From the NCBI RefSeq assembly GCF_900078755.1, contig NZ_FKIH01000013.1: DNA of 64,000 nucleotides, one strand, 5' to 3'. The number at the start of each line of letters is the position of its first letter. The stretch's first letter is position 1. Source of the DNA: Ichthyocystis sparus (GTDB lineage: Bacteria > Pseudomonadota > Gammaproteobacteria > Burkholderiales > 2013Ark19i). Both the position numbers and the translations under genes were made by a program. The notes under the pieces were generated by a model that worked only from the letters and a program-made list of their open reading frames with translations, had not been told where the DNA came from and did no database searches. Of this stretch, positions 19,004 to 28,486 are shown piece after piece.

Positions 19004-20116
19004 ATGAGGAAAAATCTTTTACTGATAAGCGCGCTGCTGAGCTCCCTTGTATTGTGCTCTGGATGTTTTGATGAATCTAGCGACACCAGAGATATTGTTG
19101 TGCCTGCAACACCGCTGCCAAATCAAGGGGAAATAGGAATCGTTCCCATAAACTCCATATATGCGAACAAGCCTAGTGGGCTATTTTTTATTCCTGAAGA
19201 ACAGGCTCTGCTAGTAACGGCAGAGGGAAATCCCTCCGCTACAGTAGGAGAAGTTTGGCTTGCACAAAAACGTGACACCTCGTTTAGTATTCGTACTTTG
19301 CTAAATGCCCCCGCAGGCAAGTTTACGGGTAACACGTATGATGAAGCCAACAACCTCCTATATGTATGCTCTAATCCCAAAAACATACAGAAGGGTCAAC
19401 CGATAGTGATGGTGTTTGATCGTCTAAAGAGCAATAGATTTTCTCTGGTTGGATCAATGACACTTAACCATAATCAAGTTGGTAAGACATGCGCTAACTT
19501 GGTCCTCATTAACGGCTATCTATTTGTGACTAATAGTACTCCAAAAACTCCGCAGGATATTTCCATTTTTTATGCTAATGTTTCCGGTGCTTTGCCTACT
19601 AAAATGGAACCACTCCAAACTTATAAAGATTTGGGATACACGGCAGCAATGATACAGCCGAGCCCACCTTTGTTAACCGACATTAAACCCAAGGTAGAAC
19701 AAACTGCAGGCCAATTTGGTATGTGGTTGCTGTCGGATGGCACAAAAAAAATTATCGGGATAGAGTTCACTTTAAATGGTACCATAATGATCCGTGTCGG
19801 AAAGCCCAAATTAATGCAACCAGGTGGCTCTCCTAGTAGCAGAAAATTCCTACAGGCAATGGTCCCATATACTGACAAATTCTTTCTACTAATAGACAGA
19901 GACACGCTATATAAATCATATTTTGACGATAAGGGCGCGTTGATAAAAACGACTCGTATTGCCCCTCTTGCCAATAGCTCCCGTGCGATGGTTCTTGGTA
20001 AAGATCGTTTCGGCAAAACATCTCTACCAGTATTGTTCTACCTATCTGCACCCAGTGGATTAAAAATCTCTAATGTTGTTGAATTTGCTTTTGATCCAAT
20101 GAATAATACGCAATAG
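19004..20116 (+). CDS. Exported lipoprotein, family A member 5
   Basis: A 370-residue lipoprotein whose signal peptide MRKNLLLISALLSSLVLCSGC carries the lipid at Cys21. Family blocks: GLFFIPEEQALLVTAEGNPSA, GEVWLA, LYVCSNPKN, KTCANLVLINGYLFVTNS, PLQTYKDLGY, QFGMWLLSDGTKKIIGIEF, QPGGSPSS, and an ending FGKTSLPVLFYLSAPSGL. It belongs to the tight subgroup with the next two members, which share about the same signal peptide and C-terminal half. The ATG at 19004 has an AAAAGGA ten bases upstream. Its own terminator follows. Confidence 0.88.
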   Translation: MRKNLLLISALLSSLVLCSGCFDESSDTRDIVVPATPLPNQGEIGIVPINSIYANKPSGLFFIPEEQALLVTAEGNPSATVGEVWLAQKRDTSFSIRTLLNAPAGKFTGNTYDEANNLLYVCSNPKNIQKGQPIVMVFDRLKSNRFSLVGSMTLNHNQVGKTCANLVLINGYLFVTNSTPKTPQDISIFYANVSGALPTKMEPLQTYKDLGYTAAMIQPSPPLLTDIKPKVEQTAGQFGMWLLSDGTKKIIGIEFTLNGTIMIRVGKPKLMQPGGSPSSRKFLQAMVPYTDKFFLLIDRDTLYKSYFDDKGALIKTTRIAPLANSSRAMVLGKDRFGKTSLPVLFYLSAPSGLKISNVVEFAFDPMNNTQ

Positions 20117-20135
20117 TATGGCGCCAGTTAGCATG

Positions 20136-20173
20136 AAAACGTCCGGCAACTCGTGTGTGCTGGACGTTTTTTT
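20136..20173 (+). terminator. Rho-independent terminator after family A member 5
   Basis: AAAACGTCCGGCA and TGCTGGACGTTTT form a 13-bp stem with one G-U pair, followed by more T. Confidence 0.88.
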
Positions 20174-20694
20174 GTGAGTACATATATCAGCATAATTCTT
20201 AACGTAAGGAGCCTATGTAGGCATAGATAACATAAATATAATTGACATGATATCCAATTTTGTAACATCTTTTAGATGGTTCTTCATACAAATATTACCT
20301 ATTCTACTTGTAAAACCTTTTACGTTGACAAAGGTTACGGCACTACTAGAACTCGTTGATAGGCAAAATAAAATCGTTCAATAGAGACAATTAAAATTAA
20401 TCCTATCAGTGCTATAGCAAAATGTCATAAGGCATACAAATTGAAAACAAATGATTATTTCTCAGGTATTTTTATTACTATAAACAAAGACATTACTACA
20501 GACAACAAAGATAAAAATATAATCAACAAGTTGAGATCAGTAGTTGTACACATTAAAAATGTTATCTGAATCTATTGTTCCCACTTGACTACTAGTAGAT
20601 AATATAGGCAAGTAGATATTAGATATGCCGTATAGTAGAATCGGGGAGTAACTAGCTGATCCTGTGCTTATATTTTGGGTAAAAGGAATATCTG
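20174..20694. other. Non-coding stretch, its 3' half duplicated before the next copy
   Basis: No gene is seen. From about 20440 to the start codon, the sequence matches the same interval before family A member 7 (about 22215-22464): shared islands include TTACTACTATAAA, AACAAAGATAAAAATATAATCA and a final AAAAGGAATATC just before ATG. The leader was evidently copied with the gene. Confidence 0.6.
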
Positions 20695-21834
20695 ATGAGG
20701 AAAAATTTTCTACTAATAAGCGCACTGTTGAGCTCCCTTGTATTGTGCTCTGGATGCTTTGATGAATGTAGTGATACCAAAAAAGATATTGTTGTGCCTG
20801 CAACACCACTGCCAACTCAAGGGGAAATAGGAGTTATTCCTCTAAACTACATATACGCAAACAAGCCAATCGGATTATCTTTTATTCCTCAAGAACAAGC
20901 TCTGCTAGTAACAACAGAGGGTGACCCCTCCGCCGAAACAGGGGAAATCTGGATTGCAGCTAAGCGTGATCTATCGTTTGGCATTCGTACTATACTAAGA
21001 GGCCTTACTCTAAAATATGGCAAATTTGCTGGTAATGTGTATAACGAAGATAACAAGAAGCTATACGTATGTGCTAATCCTAAAAATAAAGTAAAAGGAA
21101 CACCAAAAGTGTTGGTATTTGGTCGTCTAGATAGCAACAGATTTTTTCAAGCTGGATCAATGGAGCTTGTCCATGCTCAAACTGAAAAGACATGTGCTGA
21201 TTTAGTGCTCATTAACGGTTACATATTTGCAACCAACAGTACCCCAAAGACTGTCCAGGATGTTGCTATTTTTTATGCCGATGTCTCCTCTAGTATTTTG
21301 CCTGTTAAAATGGAACCGCTCCAAACTTATGCAGATTTAGGATACACGGCGGCACAAATACAGCCTAACGTACCTATGTTAACTGACCTTAAACCTAAGG
21401 TAGAGCAAACTGCAGGACAGTTTGGTATGTGGGCACTATCAAATGGTACAAAAAGAATTATTGGGCTGGAGTTCAGTGTAACTGGCGCCAAAATGACCCG
21501 TGTTGGAAATCCCCAATTAATGCAACCTGGCGGCTCTATCTCTAACAAAAAACTCCTACAAGCAATGATCCCATATACTGACCGATTCTTTCTACTAATA
21601 GACAGGGACACCCTGTATGAATCAACCTTTGATGATAAGGGTAAATTGGTAATATCATCTCGCATTGGTCCCCTTGCCAACAGCTCTTACGCAATGGTTC
21701 TTGGTGAAGATCGTTTCAACAAAACATCACTACCGGTGTTCTTCTATCTGTCTGCTCCTGCAGGGTTAAAAAACTCTGCTGTTATTGAATATGCTTTTGA
21801 TCCAAAAAATACACAGCAGAAAGGTATTGATTAA
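20695..21834 (+). CDS. Exported lipoprotein, family A member 6
   Basis: A 379-residue lipoprotein, lipid on Cys21 of MRKNFLLISALLSSLVLCSGC. It is closest to members 5 and 7. Shared blocks are QEQALLVTTEGDPSAETGEIW, LYVCANPKN, KTCADLVLINGYIFATNS, PLQTYADLGYTAAQIQPNVP, QFGMWALSNGTKRIIGLEF and FFYLSAPAGLK. Compared with member 5 it carries a few extra residues in the RTILRGLTLKYGKF loop, shared in part with member 7. Both family Cys are present. The ATG at 20695 has an AAAAGGA upstream. A terminator follows. Confidence 0.88.
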   Translation: MRKNFLLISALLSSLVLCSGCFDECSDTKKDIVVPATPLPTQGEIGVIPLNYIYANKPIGLSFIPQEQALLVTTEGDPSAETGEIWIAAKRDLSFGIRTILRGLTLKYGKFAGNVYNEDNKKLYVCANPKNKVKGTPKVLVFGRLDSNRFFQAGSMELVHAQTEKTCADLVLINGYIFATNSTPKTVQDVAIFYADVSSSILPVKMEPLQTYADLGYTAAQIQPNVPMLTDLKPKVEQTAGQFGMWALSNGTKRIIGLEFSVTGAKMTRVGNPQLMQPGGSISNKKLLQAMIPYTDRFFLLIDRDTLYESTFDDKGKLVISSRIGPLANSSYAMVLGEDRFNKTSLPVFFYLSAPAGLKNSAVIEYAFDPKNTQQKGID

Positions 21835-21840
21835 CCATAT

Positions 21841-21875
21841 AAATGTCCAGCTAATACATGTGCTGGACATTTTTA
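21841..21875 (+). terminator. Rho-independent terminator after family A member 6
   Basis: AAATGTCCAGC and GCTGGACATTT form a perfect 11-bp stem with a 10-base loop and T-tail. It resembles the terminator after member 5 (GTCCGGC/GCTGGAC), a sign of common descent. Confidence 0.88.
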
Positions 21876-22464
21876 TGAATTGCATGTACCAATAGTAATT
21901 AATAATGTAAAAGATTGATATAGGATAAAATAGTTAGTAAATATAAGTTCATAAATCATGCACCCGAAATTTTAATACCATATTTTGCAGTATAGTTCTT
22001 CCTATCTCAGTGCCTGTAAAATTCTTGATAACAAAGGCACTTGCGTTTTGTTAGAACTAATGGACGGGCAAGAAACACCATTAATATAAACATCCGGACC
22101 TAACCTTGCCTAATAGTCTTGTAATATAAGGAAAATGTCATACAATATCCAAACTTAAAATTAGGCAAGTACATAAAAAGGCTCGAATTAGGTAAAATAA
22201 CTAGAAGCGGTAAAATAACAAATAATCATTTCATAGGTACGTTTACTACTATAAATAACAAAGATAAAAATATAATCACTAGATTGTAAGCAGTAGTGAT
22301 ACATATTAAAAAATCATCCTAATCTATTATTCCCACCCTAATATCAGGGGCTAATATAAGTGCGTAGGTACTAGTTATGACGTGTAATAAAATTGGGGGA
22401 GATAGCACCGGCTTACTAGCATTGTTCTCGTAGTTATTATTTTAATAAAAGGAATATCCATATT
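21876..22464. other. Non-coding stretch, its 3' half matching the leader of member 6
   Basis: No gene is seen. The part from about 22215 matches the leader before 20695, with small indels, and ends in AAAAGGAATATCC before the ATG. Confidence 0.6.
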
Positions 22465-23583
22465 ATGAGGAAGAATTTTTTACTGGCAGGTGCACTACTT
22501 AGTGCCCTTGTACTGTGCGCTGGATGTTTCGAGGATGAACATAGTGGCAAAATAAGGAACATCTTTACGATTGCAAAACTACCGCCAATTGAGGGAGAAA
22601 TAGGAATTATTCCTCTAAGCTATGTATACGCAAACAAACCAACCGGACTATCTTTTATTCCTGAAGAACAAGCGCTTCTAGTAACAGCAGAGGGAAACCC
22701 CTCGGCTGAATTGGGAGAAATTTGGCTTGCAGCAAAACGTGAATCATCGTTTGTAATTCGTACCATATTAGCCACTACCGCAAACTATGGCAAGTTTACA
22801 GGTAACATTTATGACAAAAATATTAATAGGCTATACGTATGCGCCAATCCTAAAAATAAACAAAAGGGAGTACCAAAAGTATTGGCATTTAGTCGTCTAG
22901 GTAGCAATAGATTTTTTCAAGTTGGATCCATGAGCCTTAACCATAACCAAGCTGGTAAGACATGTGCTAACTTGGTCCTCATTAACGATTACCTATTTGC
23001 AACTAACAGTACCCCAACCGCTCCAACGGATATCGCTATTTTTTATGCTGATGTATCAGGTAACTTGCCTACTAAAATGGATCCACTTCAAACTTATGCA
23101 GATCTGGGGTACAAAGCAGCACAAATACAACCGAACGTACCCATGCTAACTGACCTTAAGCCTAAAGTGGAACAAACTAAGGAACAGTTTGGTATGTGGG
23201 TACTATCAGATGGTACAAAGAGAATTATTGGGTTAGAATTCGGCTTAATTGGTGCCACAATGACTCGTGTTGAAAATCCTAAATTAATGCAACCAGGTGG
23301 TTCTGCTACTAGCAAAAAACTACTACAAGCAATGATTCCGTATACTGACAAACTCTTTCTACTAATAGACAGGAACACCCTATATAAGTCATTTTTTGAC
23401 GATAATGGTAAATTGGTAAAGTCATCCCGTATTGCTCCTCTTGCCAGTGGATCTTCTGCAATGGTACTTGGTGAAGATCGTTTCAATAAAACATCGCTAC
23501 CGGTGTTATTCTATCTATCTTCCCCTGCAGGGTTAAAGTACTCCAATGTCATTGAGTATGCTTTTAATCCAAATAATACGTAA
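22465..23583 (+). CDS. Exported lipoprotein, family A member 7
   Basis: A 372-residue lipoprotein, lipid on Cys21 (ALVLCAGC). It shares almost every block with member 6: EEQALLVTAEGNPSAELGEIWLA, LYVCANPKN, KTCANLVLINDYLFATNS, PLQTYADLGYKAAQIQPNVP, QFGMWVLSDGTKRIIGLEF, QPGGSATSKK and FYLSSPAGLKYSNVIEYAF. Both family Cys are present. The downstream hairpin is poor compared with the other members (a 5-bp AACCA/TGGTT stem before TTTT near 23619-23643), so read-through into the following relic is possible. Confidence 0.88.
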   Translation: MRKNFLLAGALLSALVLCAGCFEDEHSGKIRNIFTIAKLPPIEGEIGIIPLSYVYANKPTGLSFIPEEQALLVTAEGNPSAELGEIWLAAKRESSFVIRTILATTANYGKFTGNIYDKNINRLYVCANPKNKQKGVPKVLAFSRLGSNRFFQVGSMSLNHNQAGKTCANLVLINDYLFATNSTPTAPTDIAIFYADVSGNLPTKMDPLQTYADLGYKAAQIQPNVPMLTDLKPKVEQTKEQFGMWVLSDGTKRIIGLEFGLIGATMTRVENPKLMQPGGSATSKKLLQAMIPYTDKLFLLIDRNTLYKSFFDDNGKLVKSSRIAPLASGSSAMVLGEDRFNKTSLPVLFYLSSPAGLKYSNVIEYAFNPNNT

Positions 23584-23806
23584 TAAAAACGCTATCAATT
23601 GGCCATGAAATTCTCAGTAACCACTTGTGATAAATGGTTTTTTGCTTAATACATACGTACGTCAACAGTAACTCTTAAAGTAATGGGCTGAATAAGTATA
23701 CAAACAGCTATTGAGCACAATAACGAAGGTATTATGTCATATCATCTTTTATCAATATCATACCTATTTTGCTTATAATCTCAATTTTTAGCAGAATAAA
23801 TTACGT

Positions 23807-24480
23807 ATGAGAAAAAATTTCTACTAATATGCTAATGAAAATATTGCTAGAATACTTTATATTGTGCCTCTGGATGTTTTGAATCCGGTAGTAAAATCAA
23901 CAATTTTGTTACGTCTATGTGAGAACTAACAAGAATGGCAAACAAACCCATTACCCCAAACTTAGTATGTACAACCAAACACTTATTGTATTATCCTTTA
24001 TTCATGAAAGAACAGGCTCTGCTAGCAACTAAATAATCTACTACCTCCCACTGAATTAGAAAAAGTTTAGCTTGCAAGAAAACATACCCTCTAACTTATA
24101 CTTCGTTCCACGATAACTACCATAACAGTCTATGAAAAATAGTAGGTAAGGTGTATGTCGGGGCCCATGGTATCTTGTATTTATATGCTAATTCTAAAAA
24201 TAAATAAACAAGAGTAGCAAAAGTAATAGTATTTTATTTTCGAGATGACTAATTTTTTCTACCCACCTCAACGGATATTGAGCGCCATCATCACAACAAT
24301 ATATATGGTAATTTAAGCATAGTTAACGGTTATTTATTTGCAATTAACACGCCACAAAATCAGATGGCAAAAATTTAGGCTAAAGATCAGCAAAGTTGGC
24401 AATATAAGGTAAGGATCGTGATGAAATTACCAAATTCATGCAATCTGGCACCTCCACTACTTATGGTGGACCAATCAATA
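23807..24480 (+). pseudogene. Full-length decayed family A gene
   Basis: No open frame survives, but landmarks of a family A gene occur in order. At 23807 an ATGAGAAAAAATTT start is followed by TTGTGCCTCTGGATGTTTTGA, the lipobox region with one base inserted. A GAACAGGCTCTGCTAGCAACT near 24010 matches the EQALLVT block, and TATGCTAATTCTAAAAATAA near 24185 matches the Cys-Ala-Asn-Pro-Lys-Asn block. GTTAACGGTTATTTATTTGCAA near 24322 matches the NGYLFATN block, and TTCATGCAATCTGGCACCTCC near 24434 matches the MQPGGS block. The 3' end is ill-defined. It sits right after member 7 and is probably a tandem copy that died. Confidence 0.8.
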
Positions 24481-24678
24481 CATATTGGCTGCAGAGTTAA
24501 AAAATGTTAGGTTAGTGTTACCTGGTGCGTTTTTAACACACCAAACTCATGATAGGAACTACTCATTAGAAACATGCCCAGAATCCACGTAGATTGATAT
24601 TTTTTGTTTGTACATTAAAAAAATTGTTAGAGTTTACGTGCGTATACACTAACTAAGCAACTGGTAAGGAGAAACGCA

Positions 24679-25758
24679 ATGAGCATAACTAGAACACTAA
24701 TCTCCCCCCTTAAATTAGGGTTATTGTTATCAGTACTGTTACTTACTGCTTGTAAAATATTTGACGATGACACACCGTCAGACAATTATATTGGATCCTT
24801 ACCAATAAAAGATTCCACGGCTTTCCCAGTTGGAATGACATTAGACGGAAGTAATGGGTTGATAGTTACTGCTCTGGGACCAGAAACAATTGCAGATCCT
24901 CTGGGACGCATATTTACCGTTGGCACCACAGGAAAAGCATTTGATAGAGCAACAATTTCAGCAGCAGTAGGAAAAACCTACGCTGGATTATCAGGAAGCG
25001 TTTTCGATCCATCAAATAACCTACTTTATTCTTGTTCCAATTCCAAGGTACCAGGTGTAATGCCAGCCGTGATAGTTTTTGAACGGTCTGCGAATGGATC
25101 ATTTACATGGAAGACAGCGTCTAATTTTACTTCTAACGGCTACTGTCACTCACTTGCTAAAACTCAGGGATATTTATTTGCTACCAACTCTCGTCCTCAA
25201 ACACCAAAATTAACAGAAATAGCCGTATATTCGGTAAATATAACATCCACATCCGGCACCAGTAGTAATTTGCCACCAACGTTGAATAAATCTCTAACGT
25301 ATGCCGACATAGGCTACAAATCGGGTGATATGTTACTTAATCGTGATTTGATAACAGACGTGCAAGGTAGCCAGGAAAAATCTGGCAGTAACAATTTATA
25401 CCTTGTAGACACTAAAAGAAATCAACTGCTTTATGTGAATTTTATTATGATGCCGTCCACGGCAATAGTCAAACAAGTATGGACAGATATGAATTTGCAG
25501 GAGCCGATAGCAATGGCGCAAATGAATGATAACTTATTTGCCATATCTGAAAAAAATTATGGGGATCCAAGAATTACCGAGGTATATTACGACAGTTACC
25601 TCAAGCCACATTACAAAGTTTTAGCGTCAGTTTCATCAACGGTATCAGCACTTAGCTTCGGGTCTGATTATTTTGGGAAAGTCCAGGGTCCAGTGGTATT
25701 TGCCCTGCGTACTGAAAGCCAATTAGGAATTTTTTACGTTGATGAATTTTCTCTATAG
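24679..25758 (+). CDS. Exported lipoprotein, family A member 8
   Basis: A 359-residue lipoprotein with lipobox LLTAC (Cys25). It is more distant from members 5-7 but keeps the frame of the family: SLPIKDSTAFPVGMTLDGSNG, GRIFTVG, LYSCSNSKVPG, GSFTWKTASNF, YCHSLAKTQGYLFATNS, SLTYADIGYKSG, and an ending with YVDEFSL. Both family Cys are kept. The ATG at 24679 has an AAGGAG seven bases upstream. It is followed after 89 bases by member 9, and these two form the third subgroup. Confidence 0.87.
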   Translation: MSITRTLISPLKLGLLLSVLLLTACKIFDDDTPSDNYIGSLPIKDSTAFPVGMTLDGSNGLIVTALGPETIADPLGRIFTVGTTGKAFDRATISAAVGKTYAGLSGSVFDPSNNLLYSCSNSKVPGVMPAVIVFERSANGSFTWKTASNFTSNGYCHSLAKTQGYLFATNSRPQTPKLTEIAVYSVNITSTSGTSSNLPPTLNKSLTYADIGYKSGDMLLNRDLITDVQGSQEKSGSNNLYLVDTKRNQLLYVNFIMMPSTAIVKQVWTDMNLQEPIAMAQMNDNLFAISEKNYGDPRITEVYYDSYLKPHYKVLASVSSTVSALSFGSDYFGKVQGPVVFALRTESQLGIFYVDEFSL

Positions 25759-25847
25759 CAACTAGTATAGTGGAAAAAAGGCTTTTCCATTGCCCAAATA
25801 CTTATGGTACAGTGAGTCCAGGTGCCAATTGTTTTGGGGATATACAA

Positions 25848-26939
25848 GTGATAAAAGAGCATGTTGTTTTTTTACTAGTGCTGGTGTCGCTTTCGCTTTC
25901 TTTATCAGGCTGCCTCGATCAAGATGACGACGATAATAACTCTCCGTATATCGGTTCTATAACTATTGATGATGCTAGCGCTAGGCCTGTTGGGCTAACC
26001 AGAGACACAACAAATAACCTTATATCTACAGCACTAGGAAGCAAAAATGTAGGAGAGGTGTGGTCTGTTCCTTATGGATCTGCGCAAATGAGTAAGAAAA
26101 ACTTAACTGGCGTAGCTCTCAGTGGTTTTTCTTTCGGTGGAAGCATGTTTTATGATCCGAATAATTATCTATATGTCTGCTCTAATCCAACTGTAGCCGG
26201 AATACCTCCTAGTGTTGTTGTTCTCAAAAGGGAGGATACTGGTTCATACAATTGGACAGATGCAATTAATTTTCCGTCAAACAAACAAACCCAGGGCCAT
26301 TGTTATTCTGTAATTCGCGCTGGTGACTCTGTTTTAGCAACAAATTCTGTTGCTGGAGCAAATCCTGCTGTTTCCTTTGCAGTAGCATACGCAGACGCTA
26401 ACAATCTACATGCCCAAACGTCCATGATCCCTCAAGTTTTATATGGACGCGATTTAAACTATACCCAGGCGGAGTTAACAGGTAGTAATTTGGTCACTGA
26501 CATTAAAGCTGCAAAATCTCAACCGTCTGGCAAAATCTCTTACTACATTGTTGATTCTAAAAGATCAAGGATATACAACATAGTCACCACACTAGCTACA
26601 AGAAAAGTAACTGCCTCTCAGGCCATTGGTTCCGACACGATCGCTACCACTCCAACTGCTATGGTTCAGTACTCTGATAAAATATTTTTGGTTGCGCAGC
26701 TTAGTTCTACATCCAATTCTGTTGGTTCCATATACAAGATAAAATTTGACAGTAACAAGCGTAATCCGGTGTCTACCCTTATTTCAAGTACAAGATCGCC
26801 TGTGTCAGCATTAGTCATAGGCAGTGATTATTTCGGTAAAACTACAAACCCTGTTGTATTTTCTCTAAACAGGGAACTAGGTGGGTTGGACGTTTTCAGT
26901 GTGGATGAATTTACTTTCGGTGAAAACAATCCAGCCTGA
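25848..26939 (+). CDS. Exported lipoprotein, family A member 9
   Basis: A 363-residue lipoprotein. The frame is open from 25770, but the GTG at 25848 has a GGGGA seven bases upstream and starts a clean lipoprotein signal (MIKEHVVFLLVLVSLSLSLSGC, Cys22) followed by an acidic stretch. Family blocks: SITIDDASARPVGLTRD, GEVWSVP, LYVCSNPTVAG, GSYNWTDAINF, HCYSVIRAGDSVLATNS and FSVDEFTF. It is closest to member 8, with the same start after the lipobox (DDD, then Y-I-G-S). No strong terminator separates it from the convergent pyk. Confidence 0.87.
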   Translation: MIKEHVVFLLVLVSLSLSLSGCLDQDDDDNNSPYIGSITIDDASARPVGLTRDTTNNLISTALGSKNVGEVWSVPYGSAQMSKKNLTGVALSGFSFGGSMFYDPNNYLYVCSNPTVAGIPPSVVVLKREDTGSYNWTDAINFPSNKQTQGHCYSVIRAGDSVLATNSVAGANPAVSFAVAYADANNLHAQTSMIPQVLYGRDLNYTQAELTGSNLVTDIKAAKSQPSGKISYYIVDSKRSRIYNIVTTLATRKVTASQAIGSDTIATTPTAMVQYSDKIFLVAQLSSTSNSVGSIYKIKFDSNKRNPVSTLISSTRSPVSALVIGSDYFGKTTNPVVFSLNRELGGLDVFSVDEFTFGENNPA

Positions 26940-27049
26940 ACGGTAGCGGTATAATTCAGTAGAAGTGTAAATTATGATATGGGCGGGTCTGTAAGCAAGA
27001 AGCGCCCCCACCAACGACAATGCAGGTGGCACAACCGCCTCCTAAGGCC

Positions 27050-28486
27050 TCAAGAGCTATTGTTCTTTGTAACATGTAGCAATTTCATAGTGTTAGTACC
27101 CCCGACGATACCTAACGGCTCACCGAAAGTCATAATAATAGTATCCCCAAATGAGACCACCCCTTCTCTAAGCAAAGCCTTTTCCGTCTCAATAATACAA
27201 TGCTGTGTATCACTGATGTCGTTAGGTATTGAAAGAGGATATACGCTTCTAAAAAGTTTCATTTTTCTGCGAGATGAAAGTCTTGGTGAGAGAGCAAAGA
27301 TAGGTATTCCGCTATTTATGCGTGAAATCCACATAGCGGTAAAACCAGATTGCGTTAATGTAGCAATAGCCTTAACACTAAGGTGGTTGGCCGCAAACAA
27401 TGCAGACATTGCTATAGATTGGTCTAAACGTGTAAATCTGCGATCAATAATCTGCTTTTCAAAAGAGGGGGAGCTAAAACGTTCAGCCTCTACACAAACC
27501 TTGGCCATACTCACTACTGTTGTTATAGGGTGCTTTCCTGAAGCTGTTTCAGCTGAAAGCATAACAGCATCCGCACCGTCTAAAACAGCATTGGCAACAT
27601 CAGAGACTTCAGCCCTAGTTGGTATGGGAGATTCAACCATAGAATCCATCATTTGCGTAGCCACAATACTTATCTTATAGTGCGACCTAGCCATACGTAT
27701 CATGGTCTTTTGCAGTGCTGGAACAGCAGCATCACCAACTTCAACCGCCAAATCACCACGGGCTACCATTACGCCATCCGATGCAGACAGTATCTCCTCC
27801 AACATCTCAATTGCTTCAGCCCTTTCGATTTTTGCGATTAAAAGAGCATCACCACCGGATGTACGCATCAACTGCTGAGCCATATACATATCAGCCGCAC
27901 TCTTAGGAAAAGATACGGCCAAATAATCTACACCGATACTAGATGCAATCTTAATATCCTCAATATCCTTAGAAGTAAGAGCTGCAGCAGATAATCCTCC
28001 TCCATGACGATTCAAACCCTTATGGTTAGACAACACCCCTGCATTTTTAACCCTACAGATAACACGACATCCTTCAACATTTTCAACGACCATTGTAATT
28101 CTGCCATCATCAAGGACTAAGACATCGTTTACATTGACCTCTTGTGGAAGCTTGGGATAACCTATGTGTACCTGAGACTCATCTCCAAATTTTTTGTCTC
28201 CAGCATCAAGAGTAAATAATTGATTTTCCTTAAGAAGGATCTTGCCATTCTCAAACTCGCCTATCCTTATTTTAGGACCCTGAAGATCTCCTAATAAGGC
28301 AACCTCAAGACCAAGTTTTTTTTCCACAGAACGAATGATTTGTGCAGTTTTTATGTGCTCCTCTGCGCTACTATGGGAAAAATTAAGACGAAATACATCC
28401 ACTCCAGAGTTTACAAGCGCAGTTATAGCCTCTTCCGTATTAGAGGAAGGGCCAAGGGTGGCTATTATTTTTGTTCGACGCAACAT
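27050..28486 (-). CDS. pyk: Pyruvate kinase
   Basis: Last step of glycolysis, phosphoenolpyruvate plus ADP to pyruvate plus ATP. The 478 residues match the family. The N-terminal RRTKIIATLGPSS and VFRLNFSH motifs, the active-site block LLIAKIERAEAIEMLEEIL with the catalytic Lys, then VMVARGDLAVE, and the MDSMVESPIPTRAEVSDVANA signature are all present. The C-terminal allosteric domain is complete. It stands alone on this strand, convergent with family A member 9, and has a 2-kb non-coding stretch upstream. Confidence 0.98.
   Translation of the reverse strand: MLRRTKIIATLGPSSNTEEAITALVNSGVDVFRLNFSHSSAEEHIKTAQIIRSVEKKLGLEVALLGDLQGPKIRIGEFENGKILLKENQLFTLDAGDKKFGDESQVHIGYPKLPQEVNVNDVLVLDDGRITMVVENVEGCRVICRVKNAGVLSNHKGLNRHGGGLSAAALTSKDIEDIKIASSIGVDYLAVSFPKSAADMYMAQQLMRTSGGDALLIAKIERAEAIEMLEEILSASDGVMVARGDLAVEVGDAAVPALQKTMIRMARSHYKISIVATQMMDSMVESPIPTRAEVSDVANAVLDGADAVMLSAETASGKHPITTVVSMAKVCVEAERFSSPSFEKQIIDRRFTRLDQSIAMSALFAANHLSVKAIATLTQSGFTAMWISRINSGIPIFALSPRLSSRRKMKLFRSVYPLSIPNDISDTQHCIIETEKALLREGVVSFGDTIIMTFGEPLGIVGGTNTMKLLHVTKNNSS

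Noticed and set aside
26979..27680. 233-codon frame on the plus strand
   Set aside because: It is the antisense of the 3' half of pyk, whose motifs and codon pattern are clear on the minus strand.
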